NCBI GenBank assembly: GCA_002070115.1
Contig: MWCO01000045.1
Location: forward strand, 1 to 50,346
Source: Deltaproteobacteria bacterium ADurb.Bin207
Lineage (GTDB): Bacteria; Myxococcota_A; Polyangia; Polyangiales; Polyangiaceae
Direction: 5' to 3'
DNA length: 50,346 nt
Numbering within the stretch: position 1 is the first letter of the stretch; each line of letters opens with the position of its first letter. This document shows, piece after piece, positions 15,931-24,778 of this stretch. The translations under genes were made by a program, and so were the position numbers. A model generated the notes under the pieces. That model had not been told where the DNA came from, did no database searches, and saw only the letters and a program-made list of their open reading frames with translations.

Positions 15931-16929
15931 CTACTCGACAGCAAATACGAGGCGTCGGTTCGACTGCGCCGCCTCGATCACGCTTTGACTGACTTTCGAC
16001 CATGGATCGGTCTTGGAAGCCGAGACCGTCATCGTATCTTTTTCGCCCTTCACACCAAGCGATATACGGATGGTTCGGGTAGGCGGTCCGTGATGTCGTC
16101 CAGACCAATACCAGGCGATCGCGCGAACGGCTCGTTCATCGCCACGACAATCACAGGCTTGCCACGCAAGAGGAGCGCGTTTGACGTAGTACTCGAGTCT
16201 TTCCTTGCCACCGAGATCTCGCTTCGCGATGTCTCGCAGGATGGATACGGCAGGACGACAGCTTTCCAACGCCTTTTGCTCAGGGCTTGGGGCCTCGGAG
16301 GAAAGCAGATCGTCCGACGGGGGCTCATCCGTTTTCGATGTTCCGACGAGTTCTTCCAAAACAGGACACGTGGGCGGTTCGAGGTCGCTGGCTCCTGCAA
16401 ATACGAGTCCCGCGGTTCGAATTCCCGCCTTCGCTCCCGCCTGGTGGACGGAAACCACTGTTTCCCAAGGCGTATTTTCATCGATATGCAAATCGATTCC
16501 CAAAGAGAACCCGGCGGACAGCGCCGATTGGGAACGTGCTTTGAACGCGGCTTGCAGCTTATCGCTCGTTGTGGACTCTTGGGGAGAACCAAGGCGCTCG
16601 CGATCGATCTGCAGAACCGAGGAGGAAACGATGACGGCCGCCCCATGCCATGCCCATAGTTCTCCCTGTTCCAGCGATGCCAACTGAATGTTGGCCTCCT
16701 GCAGCGGCGCCGTTGGACCTGCCCCTTCTTGCAACAGCGTGGTAAGCCACGCGCTCATTTTTTCCATCCGTTCTCCACACGACGGCGCTGGAGGGACCAA
16801 CGAGGATGCGGACGCATTGGATGAAGTCGTATGGGTCGCTGGGTCTTTGCAGCCAACAGCGAGGAGAGCCAACAAAAATAGGTTGGATACCCTTGAGGAT
16901 CGCACGAACACCTCCGCGGTTGGAGCCAT
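15931..16929 (-). CDS. Putative lipoprotein, unknown function
   Basis: 332 residues. A signal with SNLFLLALLAVGC gives a good lipobox; a GTG nine codons into the frame (about 16905) would give a tighter signal peptide. The mature part begins with a Ser/Thr/Ala-rich linker (THTTSSNASASS), then an alpha/beta-looking region with LGIDLHIDENTPWETVVSVH, DLEPPTCPVLEEL, and a C-terminal stretch QACDCRGDERAVRAIAWYW followed by TIRISLGV. I recognise no family. It lies upstream of the EF-hand gene on the same strand with a gap of about 78 bp, so the two may be co-transcribed. Confidence 0.6.
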   Translation of the reverse strand: MAPTAEVFVRSSRVSNLFLLALLAVGCKDPATHTTSSNASASSLVPPAPSCGERMEKMSAWLTTLLQEGAGPTAPLQEANIQLASLEQGELWAWHGAAVIVSSSVLQIDRERLGSPQESTTSDKLQAAFKARSQSALSAGFSLGIDLHIDENTPWETVVSVHQAGAKAGIRTAGLVFAGASDLEPPTCPVLEELVGTSKTDEPPSDDLLSSEAPSPEQKALESCRPAVSILRDIAKRDLGGKERLEYYVKRAPLAWQACDCRGDERAVRAIAWYWSGRHHGPPTRTIRISLGVKGEKDTMTVSASKTDPWSKVSQSVIEAAQSNRRLVFAVE

Positions 16930-17059
16930 GGTAGACCGGATACCCGACGCTGTCTTTTCTCAACGCGCTTTCGTACAAAGGCTGCCCTAGCCACGGCTGT
17001 CATGAACACGCTAGGGGTACGGCTTGACGGGGTTTGTCCGGCGCCTCAAGGAATCTTCC

Positions 17060-17722
17060 ATGCCAGCCCAAATTCAATGGTCCGCCGTTCAACAATATGT
17101 TGAGGGATTGGTGCCGCCTCGTCATCCACAACTGCAACGCATGGAGCAAGAGGCTCATAAGCTCCGCTTTCCCATCATCGGCCCAGCTTGTGGTCAGTTG
17201 TGTTATCAATTGGCACGGATGATTGGGGCGAAACGAGTGTTCGAACTCGGATCCGGATTCGGATACTCAACCGCATGGTTCGCTCGCGCGATGAGCGAAA
17301 ATGGACAGGGACAAGTGTTTCACGTGGTGTGGGACGAAACGCTATCCACACAAGCACGAGAACACCTATCCGCCATGGGACTAGACCCGTTCGTGCAGTT
17401 TCGCGTGGGTGAGGCCATCGCCGCGCTCCGTGATGCCGAAGGACCTTTCGACATCATTTTCAACGATATCGACAAGGAAGGCTATCCCGAGGCTTTTCCC
17501 GTCATCGAAAGCAAGTTGCGTGTAGGGGGGGTGATGATCGTCGACAATCTGATTTGGCACGGACAGGTGCTCGATGAACGAGATCGAGAAGCTTCGACCA
17601 TGGCCATACGATTGTTCACGGAACAAGTCGTGAAAAGCGACCGTTGGATCTCGAACCTGGTTCCGATTCGCGACGGGCTGCTCGTGGCCACCAAAATCGC
17701 GGAAATGGCGCGCGTGCCCTGA
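17060..17722 (+). CDS. SAM-dependent O-methyltransferase (CCoAOMT-like)
   Basis: A 220-residue class I methyltransferase. The ATG at 17060 has AAGGA 7 bp upstream; the frame is open to 17024 but this start is better supported. VFELGSGFGYSTAWFA (about 55-70) is the SAM-binding GxGxG-like loop, FDIIFNDIDKEGY carries the catalytic acidic region, and VMIVDNLIWHG the following strand with Asp-Asn, all typical of catechol/caffeoyl-CoA O-methyltransferases. These enzymes methylate catechol hydroxyls with a divalent metal; the substrate here is unknown. Its neighbours give no pathway. Confidence 0.85.
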   Translation: MPAQIQWSAVQQYVEGLVPPRHPQLQRMEQEAHKLRFPIIGPACGQLCYQLARMIGAKRVFELGSGFGYSTAWFARAMSENGQGQVFHVVWDETLSTQAREHLSAMGLDPFVQFRVGEAIAALRDAEGPFDIIFNDIDKEGYPEAFPVIESKLRVGGVMIVDNLIWHGQVLDERDREASTMAIRLFTEQVVKSDRWISNLVPIRDGLLVATKIAEMARVP

Positions 17723-17737
17723 GTCGCGGTAACGTAC

Positions 17738-17760
17738 GTATAGTCCCTATCGGGATATAC
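17738..17760. terminator. Possible bidirectional terminator hairpin
   Basis: GTATAGTCCC (17738-17747) and GGGATATAC (17752-17760) pair with a 4-base loop and one bulged G. It lies between two convergent genes, so it could stop transcription from either side. There is no long T-run, which lowers confidence. Confidence 0.35.
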
Positions 17761-17855
17761 GGGGCATGGCCTCTCACCGATCCTGGCGATGGCGTGCTCG
17801 ATCCGCGCGTATCGTCTCCAGCCATGACACCGGCCGCACGAGATCGACGGCTCGT

Positions 17856-19322
17856 TCAAAATAGAAATGCCGTGCAATATTCGGGCGCGCAAGCTCCGTG
17901 CTCCGCAACGCGCCTGCAAGCGAGTTTGTCCGCGCATTCATCGAGCATGCAAGACTCGCCGTTTTTCGGAATGGGAGCGCAACGAAACTCCAGATATTCA
18001 TCCGGAAGGCAGGCCGAACCCTCAGAGCATTCGTTGCCGTTGACACAAGCCTGGCCGTCCGCAAGGTCGGCCTCACACTGGCCGATCGAAAACTCGCAAT
18101 GTAGTTCGTCAAGACACATATCATCGTTCTCACAAGCGGACCCTTCCCCTCGTTTCGGCCGACATAGGCTGTCCGCCCCTTCAAACGCGCACCCAAGCCC
18201 CGTCGCGCATTGAACTTCTCCATACCCACAGGCCTGTCCTTCCCCGGGGGCTGTTTCACAGGCGCCTTCGACACAAGAAAGACCGTCGGCGCAAACATGG
18301 GGTCCCAACAACCCCAACGCACAAGGTTGTCCTTGTTGAGGTTTGGGAGCGCATATCCCACCCGCACACGCCAGCCCTGTCGCACAATGAACCCCGTCCA
18401 AACACTCCTGCGCTTCGCCGGCTGCCAGCGTACACTCCGATTGGCTCCCATCCGAAGACGTCGCACAAACGCTTTCGCCAGAGCAAGTTCCGTCTCCCAT
18501 ACACGGTTCTCCGATGGCGGTTTCGCGACAAACGCTCTTCGCACTGGCAAGGCATGAAAGCCCAGGTTCACATGCGTCCGGCGACATGCAGTCGTTACCG
18601 GCTACAAGTGTATCCGCATCCGTACACCGTCCCGATACACAAATCAGCAGCGGATCGCAGTCCGCCGAAGTCGCACAAGCATCGTTGTGTTGACCCGGTG
18701 TTACACAACGATACTCACTCCCACACCGCAGTCCCTGCTCGCAAACCGCCTGCTCACAGGAAGCATCGATCCCCGCCCGTGGCCCAAAGCCGTCGCGAGG
18801 CACGAAGATAGGACAATCGTCGACGAAATAATCCGCAGCCGGCAGCGCACAATGCGCTCCGAGCTGTTCATATCGCTTCACGCAGGACTCGACCGCCGCG
18901 AGGTGAACGACAATCGCGCCCTGCTCGACAGCATCACGGAATCGCTCGATCCATCGACGACAATTCATTTCATACCGGCCCAGGCAATCGCTCGGGAAGC
19001 CGGGAATTGTCGTGCAACCGCAACTCACCGCGTAATGACAATGAGTAGCGGCCATGCCAGAACAATAGCTAGCCGCGAGTTCATCGAGCGTTGCCGGTTC
19101 GATGTCGCTGTCTTGAAAGGCATCTTGCCCTTCATTCGCCTCCTCATCACCCGCGTCCGCATCCGGTTCATCCGCGGTTGTCGAGTCAGACGTCGAGTCA
19201 TCGTGACAGCCAGTCCCCAGCCACCCCATGAGCAATACCAGCGGACCAATATGTCGTATCTGCCTTGTTGGCCATGACGGTCTTGGGAACTTGGGACGTA
19301 TGGTTTCGTTCGAGGGCGTCAT
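17856..19322 (-). CDS. Large Cys-rich repeat lipoprotein (Dickkopf-like repeats)
   Basis: About 488 residues from the ATG at 19322; an in-frame TTG at 19358 is the alternative. The signal LVLLMGWLGTGC has a usable lipobox, followed by an acidic linker (DEPDADAGDEEANEGQD). The mature protein has a first domain with CSGMAATHCHYAVSCGC, then a long series of short Cys-rich repeats of the type G-x-x-C...C-x-x-G-L-x-C...G-x-C, about 15-25 residues each. Such proteins are common surface lipoproteins in Myxococcota. The cysteines are probably disulphide-bonded in the periplasm or outside. Function is unknown; adhesion or protein binding is a guess. Confidence 0.75.
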   Translation of the reverse strand: MTPSNETIRPKFPRPSWPTRQIRHIGPLVLLMGWLGTGCHDDSTSDSTTADEPDADAGDEEANEGQDAFQDSDIEPATLDELAASYCSGMAATHCHYAVSCGCTTIPGFPSDCLGRYEMNCRRWIERFRDAVEQGAIVVHLAAVESCVKRYEQLGAHCALPAADYFVDDCPIFVPRDGFGPRAGIDASCEQAVCEQGLRCGSEYRCVTPGQHNDACATSADCDPLLICVSGRCTDADTLVAGNDCMSPDACEPGLSCLASAKSVCRETAIGEPCMGDGTCSGESVCATSSDGSQSECTLAAGEAQECLDGVHCATGLACAGGICAPKPQQGQPCALGLLGPHVCADGLSCVEGACETAPGEGQACGYGEVQCATGLGCAFEGADSLCRPKRGEGSACENDDMCLDELHCEFSIGQCEADLADGQACVNGNECSEGSACLPDEYLEFRCAPIPKNGESCMLDECADKLACRRVAEHGACAPEYCTAFLF

Positions 19323-19461
19323 GGCAGGTGAGCTAGCAAAGAGCGCGGGGCCAAACAAGTGAACAACTAATAAAAACGCGATGTTACGAGAGCGGAGAAA
19401 GGGTACTTCCGCAAATAGGGTGGGCTAAAAACGGGGTTGTTGGAGAGACGCCTTGTTCCGC

Positions 19462-20712
19462 TCACGGCACGAGCAGGTCCGGGCTTCCTTGGGCGAGCCA
19501 AGTCCAGAGCGTGGCGATGGTGCCAACACCCACGATAGTTCCGATGAGCCCAAGAACCAGTATCCACGGAAGTGCCAACGACTTTTCGGTGGTGGAAGCC
19601 GAGGATGATGAATCCTGTGTCTTGGCCTTGTCGTCATGCACGATGGTGGTGCTGTTTGCAGCCGTGGAAGCGGCAGCCAGGGTGGATAGGGAGGGGAGCA
19701 CATCACGATCGGCCGTGTCACCCAGGCTTTTCAGGGAAGCTCTTGCACTGGCCGCATCGGGAGGCCGTTCATCGGGCGATTTACGCAGAAGCCGCATGCA
19801 GAGTCTTGCCAATTCCGGGGGGATATCGCTGCGCTGCGTCGTTTGGTCGATCGGTGGAACGGGCGTGTGGATATGCGCCGACAAGATCGCCATCGGATTG
19901 TCCGCGTCGAAGGGCGGACGTCCGGTCAACATTTCGTACAGGATGCAGCCGAGAGAATAAAGGTCCGATCGGCCATCTACGGCCTGGCCGAGGCTTTGTT
20001 CGGGGCTCATGTACCAGGGTGTGCCAAACACTTCTCCTGTGCCGGTGAGTCGTCGGGTGGAGTCGAGTGCTTTCGCAATCCCGAAGTCGAGGACTTTGAC
20101 GAAGACACTGTGGTCGGGCATCGAGAGGAGGAAAATATTGGCGGGTTTGAGGTCGCGATGCACGATTCGCTGCGCATGAGCAGCCGTGAGCGCCGCGGCG
20201 ACTTGATTGGTGATTTCAATCACCTCCGGAATGGAAATCGGCGCTTGTTGAAGCCGATCCTCGAGGGACTGCCCATCGAGATATTCCATGGCCAGGTACA
20301 GCAAACCCTCGCGTGTTTGACCGAAGTCATGGATGGTGACGCAATGCGGGTGGGCAATGGTCGACGCCACCTCGGCTTCGTGTAAAAACCGCTCCACAAG
20401 CCCTGGATTTTTCGAGTGCTCCAACGGGAGCGTTTTGATCGCTACCTGACGATTCACGCTCAATTGCGAAGCGGCATACACAGCTCCCATCCCGCCAGCA
20501 CCAATGCGTCGACGAATGACCCAACGACCGTCGAGCACTTGTCCAACCAACGGATCGGTGTCGTCGGTCGCGATGGCGGATAGCTCGCTGCCATCGATGG
20601 AACAGTACACGGCACTCGGAGGATAAGTTTTTCCGCAGGTCGTACAAACCCTTGCCACCATCGTGTTGGCGGTCGCAAGGCTTGCGGAAAACGGAAGGGT
20701 GTCGTCGTTCAT
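19462..20712 (-). CDS. Hanks-type Ser/Thr protein kinase, membrane-anchored
   Basis: 416 residues from MNDDTLPFSA at 20712. The N-terminus has C23-x2-C26-x10-C37 (CTTCGKTYPPSAVYC), a zinc-ribbon-like motif usual in myxobacterial kinases. The kinase domain is complete: GAGGMGAVY (glycine loop), VAIKTL with K93, HRDLKPANI (catalytic loop), DFGIAKAL and YMSPEQ. A Ser/Thr/Ala-rich linker leads to one C-terminal membrane span (WILVLGLIGTIVGVGTIATL) with almost no extracellular part, so ligand sensing outside is unlikely; the N-terminal Cys motif may be the input. Its targets are not indicated by neighbours. Confidence 0.92.
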   Translation of the reverse strand: MNDDTLPFSASLATANTMVARVCTTCGKTYPPSAVYCSIDGSELSAIATDDTDPLVGQVLDGRWVIRRRIGAGGMGAVYAASQLSVNRQVAIKTLPLEHSKNPGLVERFLHEAEVASTIAHPHCVTIHDFGQTREGLLYLAMEYLDGQSLEDRLQQAPISIPEVIEITNQVAAALTAAHAQRIVHRDLKPANIFLLSMPDHSVFVKVLDFGIAKALDSTRRLTGTGEVFGTPWYMSPEQSLGQAVDGRSDLYSLGCILYEMLTGRPPFDADNPMAILSAHIHTPVPPIDQTTQRSDIPPELARLCMRLLRKSPDERPPDAASARASLKSLGDTADRDVLPSLSTLAAASTAANSTTIVHDDKAKTQDSSSSASTTEKSLALPWILVLGLIGTIVGVGTIATLWTWLAQGSPDLLVP

Positions 20713-20823
20713 GGCAGTATCGTAGCTTATCGTCGTGGGGGCTCGACGCTTGATTTCATGGGTAATCCAACCGGATGGGCATACGTGAACGCAATCGCTT
20801 TCGTGGAGCAAAGAATCGATGGG

Positions 20824-21168
20824 TCATCGGAGCAGCACCAGGCTTATGAGCACGAGAAACCCGCTGATGGCCCCGGTGGCATGGGTAAGGACAGCGCCTT
20901 TCGGCGGAATTTTTTTTCGAAGATGGAAGCTGGCGAGGGTAAGGCCTCCCATAGCGGTCATACCGAACAGAACCACACTCAACATCAACGTGTTGTTCGA
21001 GGGCACTCGGGACAGCGCCGTGCCCAGAATCGAGATTCCCGTGGCACCGAGCAGAGCATGACCCAAGGAAAGCATCCATGGAGCATACACGTCGCGCAAT
21101 ACGTGCGAGGCGAGCACGATTCCGCCGAAGGCAGTTGTGGCGAAGACGACGACAGCGATGATGATCAT
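20824..21168 (-). CDS. Small four-helix membrane protein
   Basis: About 114 residues from MIIIAVVVFATTAFG at 21168. Four hydrophobic helices are visible: IIIAVVVFATTAFGGIVLA, a second around LGHALLGATGISILG, NTLMLSVVLFGMTAMGGLT, and a last HATGAISGFLVLISLVLL. Short basic loops (HLRKK) suggest inside orientation of one loop. It shows no family signature that I recognise. It lies upstream of the kinase gene on the same strand (gap about 110 bp). Confidence 0.6.
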   Translation of the reverse strand: MIIIAVVVFATTAFGGIVLASHVLRDVYAPWMLSLGHALLGATGISILGTALSRVPSNNTLMLSVVLFGMTAMGGLTLASFHLRKKIPPKGAVLTHATGAISGFLVLISLVLLR

Positions 21169-21433
21169 GGCGACATCATGATGGGCTCGGCAAGCGGAGC
21201 CGCACATAAACGATACACGAGCCTGGGGCCTCGTCGAAACGCGAATTCATTCCCGGGTGATATCACGTTTGTGGAAAAGCGGACCGGGTCAGGTGTTGCC
21301 GGGATTGACGTCGGATGGGCCAGTGGAGGTGATTGGTTTGACGTGGGAAGCGGACGAATGAGCAGCGATGGGAGCTGTTTTTCAGTGAGAAAAGACGGTT
21401 TTGTCATACAGAACACGTTAGGATGAATGAGTC

Positions 21434-22345
21434 ATGGGCATGAAGGAAGCATCCAAACTCGCGACGGCTACACCCCGTGTGGCCAAAACCTCTGATGGTG
21501 TCAGCATTTATTATGAAGTGATCGGCAAAGGCGAGCGGACGTTGATGCTTGCGAATGGTTTGGGGGGGCGACTGTATGCGTGGGAGCCTCTCATCGAATC
21601 GCTGTTCGAAGACTATCGCTTCATCGTATGGGATTATCGGGGCCTGTTCGGTTCGAGCTGTGAGGCCGGTTGCAAGCTATCGGTGCGTGACCACGCGCAG
21701 GATGCGTTTCGCGTATTGGACAACGAGGGGATTCGCCGGGCCGCTTGGATCGGATGGAGCATGGGTGTGCAGGTGTTGTTAGAAGCCGCTTCCCTCGATG
21801 CTTCGCGCGTGGCCGGCCTCGTGTTGTTGAATGGAACATGGGGTCATGTCTTTTCTTCCGCATTGCAGCCAGGATTGCGATTTCCGATCATGACACGCAC
21901 GATGCACGAGTTGTTGGAGTGGGTGCGACGGCATCCCGAGTTGACGGAGGTTTTGGCTGTCGTGGGAAAACATGGGTCCTTCGTCACCGTGGGGGTGTTT
22001 TGGTTGTTGTTGGGACGTCGCGCGATGATGCTCGAACCGATGCTACAGCAATACATGACAGATATTTTCAAGCCGGAGAACTTCCCGAATTACTTGAGAT
22101 TATTTCAAGAACTCGACGCGCATTCGGCCTTTCATCATTTGCCGGAGATCGATGTTCCGGCGCTTGTCGTCAGTGGACGATTCGACGTGTTGACGCCGCC
22201 GTATCAATCGCGTGAGATTGCGCGACGACTTGCCCATGCGGAGCGGTTGCATGTGCGCAATGGGAGTCACTTCGTGCTGATTGAAAGACCGGAGCAGGTC
22301 GTGCCCAGGGTGGAGCGATTTCTCCGCGAACGCGTGAAGTGGTGA
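21434..22345 (+). CDS. Alpha/beta-hydrolase
   Basis: 303 residues with the classic fold. GWSMGVQ is the nucleophile elbow (Ser), SGRFDVLTPP holds the Asp, and NGSHFVLIE the His of the triad. The oxyanion region is LMLANGLGGRLYAWEP. It is close to the large group of esterases and C-C hydrolases. The substrate is unknown. The ATG at 21434 is taken; MKEASKL two codons later is equally possible. It is divergent from the small membrane protein, with a 265-bp gap in which I see no clear promoter. Confidence 0.85.
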   Translation: MGMKEASKLATATPRVAKTSDGVSIYYEVIGKGERTLMLANGLGGRLYAWEPLIESLFEDYRFIVWDYRGLFGSSCEAGCKLSVRDHAQDAFRVLDNEGIRRAAWIGWSMGVQVLLEAASLDASRVAGLVLLNGTWGHVFSSALQPGLRFPIMTRTMHELLEWVRRHPELTEVLAVVGKHGSFVTVGVFWLLLGRRAMMLEPMLQQYMTDIFKPENFPNYLRLFQELDAHSAFHHLPEIDVPALVVSGRFDVLTPPYQSREIARRLAHAERLHVRNGSHFVLIERPEQVVPRVERFLRERVKW

Positions 22346-22425
22346 ATGCTAGACTCTGTCATAAGAACAGTGACACATCAGATTCAGGAATCCTTTACGA
22401 CGAAGTCGGCGTAACGTCGATAAAC

Positions 22426-22460
22426 GAAGAATAATCCCTATAATCATAGGATATTTCTTC
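22426..22460. promoter_or_regulatory. Imperfect AT-rich palindrome, possible operator
   Basis: GAAGAA (22426-22431) mirrors TTCTTC (22455-22460), with an inner CCTAT-AATC-ATAGG stem at about 22437-22450. The 35-bp, AT-rich, two-part symmetry suggests a dimeric regulator's site or a stem-loop. It is about 200 bp upstream of the response regulator. Confidence 0.4.
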
Positions 22461-22589
22461 TCGGTGGAGTGCGTCGGCAGGGCTGTGAACGGAGGAAGGG
22501 AAAGAACGATAGATCGCTATTCTTCTCATCCATACTTGCGAGTTGGGCGAAATCTTAGTAGCCCATGAACGAGCAAGATGGTGGCCTTG

Positions 22590-22618
22590 CCGCAAAACGA
22601 CAAATGCCGTTTTGGCGG
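22590..22618 (+). promoter_or_regulatory. Hairpin in the leader of the hydrogenase operon
   Basis: CCGCAAAACG (22590-22599) pairs with CGTTTTGGCGG (22608-22618), with one bulged G and an 8-base loop. It ends 43 bp before the response-regulator ATG. There is no T-run, so an RNA-level control or protein site is as likely as termination. Confidence 0.4.
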
Positions 22619-22661
22619 GGAATTCGGGATAGGGGTTCGGAACCGGGAATAGGAGACGCTT

Positions 22662-23042
22662 ATGGCGAAGATCCTCATCGTTGACGACGATCCGGATGTT
22701 GTGGACGCGTGTCGGATGTTTCTCGAACGAGAGCATTACGACGTAGCTTCTGCCTTTAGCCGCGAGGAGGGAATGAAAGCAGTTCGGGAGATTGATCCGG
22801 ACTTGATCATCTTAGATGTGATCATGGAGCAGCCCGATGACGGGTTCGCGATGGCGCAGCAACTGCGTCGTGATGGGTTCCTCAAGCCGATTCTGATGCT
22901 CACGAGCATCGGCCGGGTGACAGGCTTGACGTACGGAAAACACGCCGATTTATTGCCCGTGGACGCTTTTGTCGACAAGCCTGTCGAACCGGCGATTCTC
23001 GTGCAGAAGGTTGCGGCCCTGCTGGGCGGAAAGGAAGGGTAG
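22662..23042 (+). CDS. Receiver-only response regulator
   Basis: 126 residues, one CheY-like receiver and no output domain. The acidic pocket is D8/D9/D10 in ILIVDDD, the phosphorylated Asp is D52 in LIILDVIM, the switch Thr is T81 in MLTS and the Lys is K106 in VDKPV. It is the first gene of the operon, ending 4 bp before the NuoE-like subunit. No histidine kinase is in the window. It may signal through a partner protein or bind the hydrogenase complex; both are inference. Confidence 0.88.
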   Translation: MAKILIVDDDPDVVDACRMFLEREHYDVASAFSREEGMKAVREIDPDLIILDVIMEQPDDGFAMAQQLRRDGFLKPILMLTSIGRVTGLTYGKHADLLPVDAFVDKPVEPAILVQKVAALLGGKEG

Positions 23043-23046
23043 TCGC

Positions 23047-23577
23047 ATGCTGCTCACGGAGCGCCAGCGCATCTGCGAGGATGTGACGGCTTGGACCCAT
23101 GAACTTGGCAGTGACCGCTCGGCGATGCTGCCTATCCTGCAACTGATTCAGGCAAAGTATCGAGAGGTGTCGCCGTACTCGATGCAGGTGGTGGCTGACC
23201 AACTCGGCATTCACCCCGTCGAGGTGTATAGCGTCGTTACCTTCTTTGCCTTTCTTCGCGAAGGAACCCACGGAAAGTTCGTCATCCGCTTGTGTCGAAC
23301 CATCACCTGCGACATGGCCGGAAAAGACCGTATCGCGCAACAACTTCGCAACGATCTTGGAATCGACTTCGGGCAAACCACACCCGATGGCCAATTCTCC
23401 CTCGAATGGACGTCGTGCATGGGAATGTGCGATCAAGGGCCCGCCTTGCTCGTCAACGATCAGGTATTCACGAGGGTAACCTCCGATATGGTCCACGATA
23501 TCGTCGAAGCCTGCCGTCGAAGCTTCGGTCCGCTTGCCTTTCATAGTCGCGAAGTGAAAACGGAGGTGGATCAATGA
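23047..23577 (+). CDS. NAD-linked hydrogenase subunit, NuoE/HydC-like [2Fe-2S] protein
   Basis: 176 residues with the thioredoxin-like [2Fe-2S] fold of the 24-kDa complex I subunit. The helical N-terminus (LPILQLIQAKYREVSPYSMQ) is followed by the four ligands as C-x4-C (CRTITC) and C-x3-C (CMGMC). It passes electrons between the NuoF-like subunit and the hydrogenase. It starts 4 bp after the response regulator and its TGA overlaps the next ATG (ATGA). Gene order RR-E-F-hydrogenase shows this is a hydrogenase, not complex I: no nuoG-type partner or membrane genes follow. Confidence 0.9.
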   Translation: MLLTERQRICEDVTAWTHELGSDRSAMLPILQLIQAKYREVSPYSMQVVADQLGIHPVEVYSVVTFFAFLREGTHGKFVIRLCRTITCDMAGKDRIAQQLRNDLGIDFGQTTPDGQFSLEWTSCMGMCDQGPALLVNDQVFTRVTSDMVHDIVEACRRSFGPLAFHSREVKTEVDQ

Positions 23578-24767
23578 CCTCTTCGATCATGCCGGGGCTC
23601 GTCACGTTCAAGACGATTGTGCCCAACGAGGGACTGCAGGCCGCGCTTGCACGAAGTCGTTCCGATGTCATCCACGAGATTTCCGCGTCGAAGCTCAAGG
23701 GGCGAGGCGGTGCTGGGTTTCCGACCGGGGTCAAGTGGAATCTTGCTGCCGCGGCTTGCGGTGAACCGAAATACATCGTGTGCAACGCCGACGAGGGCGA
23801 ACCCGGAACCTTCAAGGATCGCGTCATTCTCTCGGAGATTGCCGATATCGTTTTCGAGGGAATGACGATCGCGGCCTACGCGATCGGGGCTACGAAAGGC
23901 ATATTGTACTTGCGCGGAGAGTACACGTACCTACGTGCTTCGCTCGAGGATGTCTTGCGAAAACGCCGTGAGGCAAACTTGCTCGGGGACAAAATTCTTG
24001 GCTCCGATTTGTCGTTCGACATCGATATTCACATGGGGGCGGGTGCTTATGTATGCGGCGAGGAAACGGCCTTGATCGAATCGCTCGAAGGACATCGAGG
24101 AGAGCCACGAAATCGTCCGCCTTTCCCCGTGGACACCGGATTTCAAGGCAAACCCACGGTCGTCAACAATGTGGAAACTTTCGTGTGTGCAGCCGCGATT
24201 CTTGGTAAGGGAGCGGCATGGTTTTCCGCCATCGGTACGGAAAAGTCTTCGGGACCAAAACTGTTCTCCGTATCCGGCGATTGTGATCGCCCTGGCGTTT
24301 ATGAGTTTCCTCTCGGCGTGACCATCGAGCAATTGCTCGATGTGGTGGGAGGAAACAACGCCAAAGCGGTTCAGGTGGGCGGCGCATCGGGACAATGCAT
24401 CCCCGCAGGGCAATTCGATCGAGCCATCTGTTTCGAGGATGTGTCCACGGGAGGTTCCGTCATTGTATTCGGCCCCCAACGGGACATGCTTCACATTGCA
24501 AAAAACTTCATGGAGTTTTTTGTCGAGGAGTCTTGTGGGCAATGTACGCCGTGTCGTGAAGGCAATGCCAAACTCCTCGAAGGCATCGAGCGTCTCGAAA
24601 AAGGTCAATGCTCGATGGCCTATCTCAACGAGTTGTGTCGACTCGGTGAAGTCATGCAGCTTTCCTCCAAGTGCGGCCTTGGGCAATCCAGTCCCAATGC
24701 TTTCCTGTCAATCGTCAAGCACTTCCGCGAAGAACTGATGGGACGGCCCCATCCGGCGACGAGGTAA
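23574..24767 (+). CDS. NAD-linked hydrogenase subunit, NuoF/HydB-like flavoprotein
   Basis: 397 residues. It holds FMN and binds NAD(H): GRGGAGFPTG (43-52) for FMN phosphate and GAGAYVCGEETALIESLEG (155-173) for the nucleotide. The [4Fe-4S] ligands are C321, C324 and C327 (SCGQCTPCREG) and C367. It starts close to the FMN domain, without the N-terminal thioredoxin-like domain, and ends soon after C367, without the C-terminal ferredoxin domain of longer HydB proteins. This minimal form matters for whether the complex can bifurcate electrons. It overlaps the preceding gene by ATGA and ends 11 bp before hydA. Confidence 0.92.
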   Translation: MTSSIMPGLVTFKTIVPNEGLQAALARSRSDVIHEISASKLKGRGGAGFPTGVKWNLAAAACGEPKYIVCNADEGEPGTFKDRVILSEIADIVFEGMTIAAYAIGATKGILYLRGEYTYLRASLEDVLRKRREANLLGDKILGSDLSFDIDIHMGAGAYVCGEETALIESLEGHRGEPRNRPPFPVDTGFQGKPTVVNNVETFVCAAAILGKGAAWFSAIGTEKSSGPKLFSVSGDCDRPGVYEFPLGVTIEQLLDVVGGNNAKAVQVGGASGQCIPAGQFDRAICFEDVSTGGSVIVFGPQRDMLHIAKNFMEFFVEESCGQCTPCREGNAKLLEGIERLEKGQCSMAYLNELCRLGEVMQLSSKCGLGQSSPNAFLSIVKHFREELMGRPHPATR

Positions 24768-24778
24768 AGGAGCGCCCC

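Larger units (their letters stand above)
22346..22661. other. 316-bp gap ahead of the hydrogenase operon with several palindromes
   Basis: No ORF is convincing here. The gap holds GATTCAGGAATC (22381-22392, a perfect 5-bp inverted repeat with a 2-bp centre), a longer AT-rich imperfect palindrome and a hairpin near the first gene, listed separately. A sigma-54 promoter was looked for and not found. Confidence 0.5.

Noticed and set aside
17774..18571. A 265-codon minus-strand frame inside the Cys-rich lipoprotein gene
   Set aside because: Shifted-frame shadow, rich in Arg, with no repeat structure; the Cys-rich frame has regular repeats and a lipobox.
20758..21426. A plus-strand 222-codon frame opposite the small membrane protein
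   Set aside because: Its product is hydrophilic and compositionally odd; the minus-strand frame has four clear membrane helices.
22575..22620. Sigma-54 promoter before the response regulator
   Set aside because: GG and GC elements do not have the required 10-bp spacing; no TGGCA-N7-TGC pattern.
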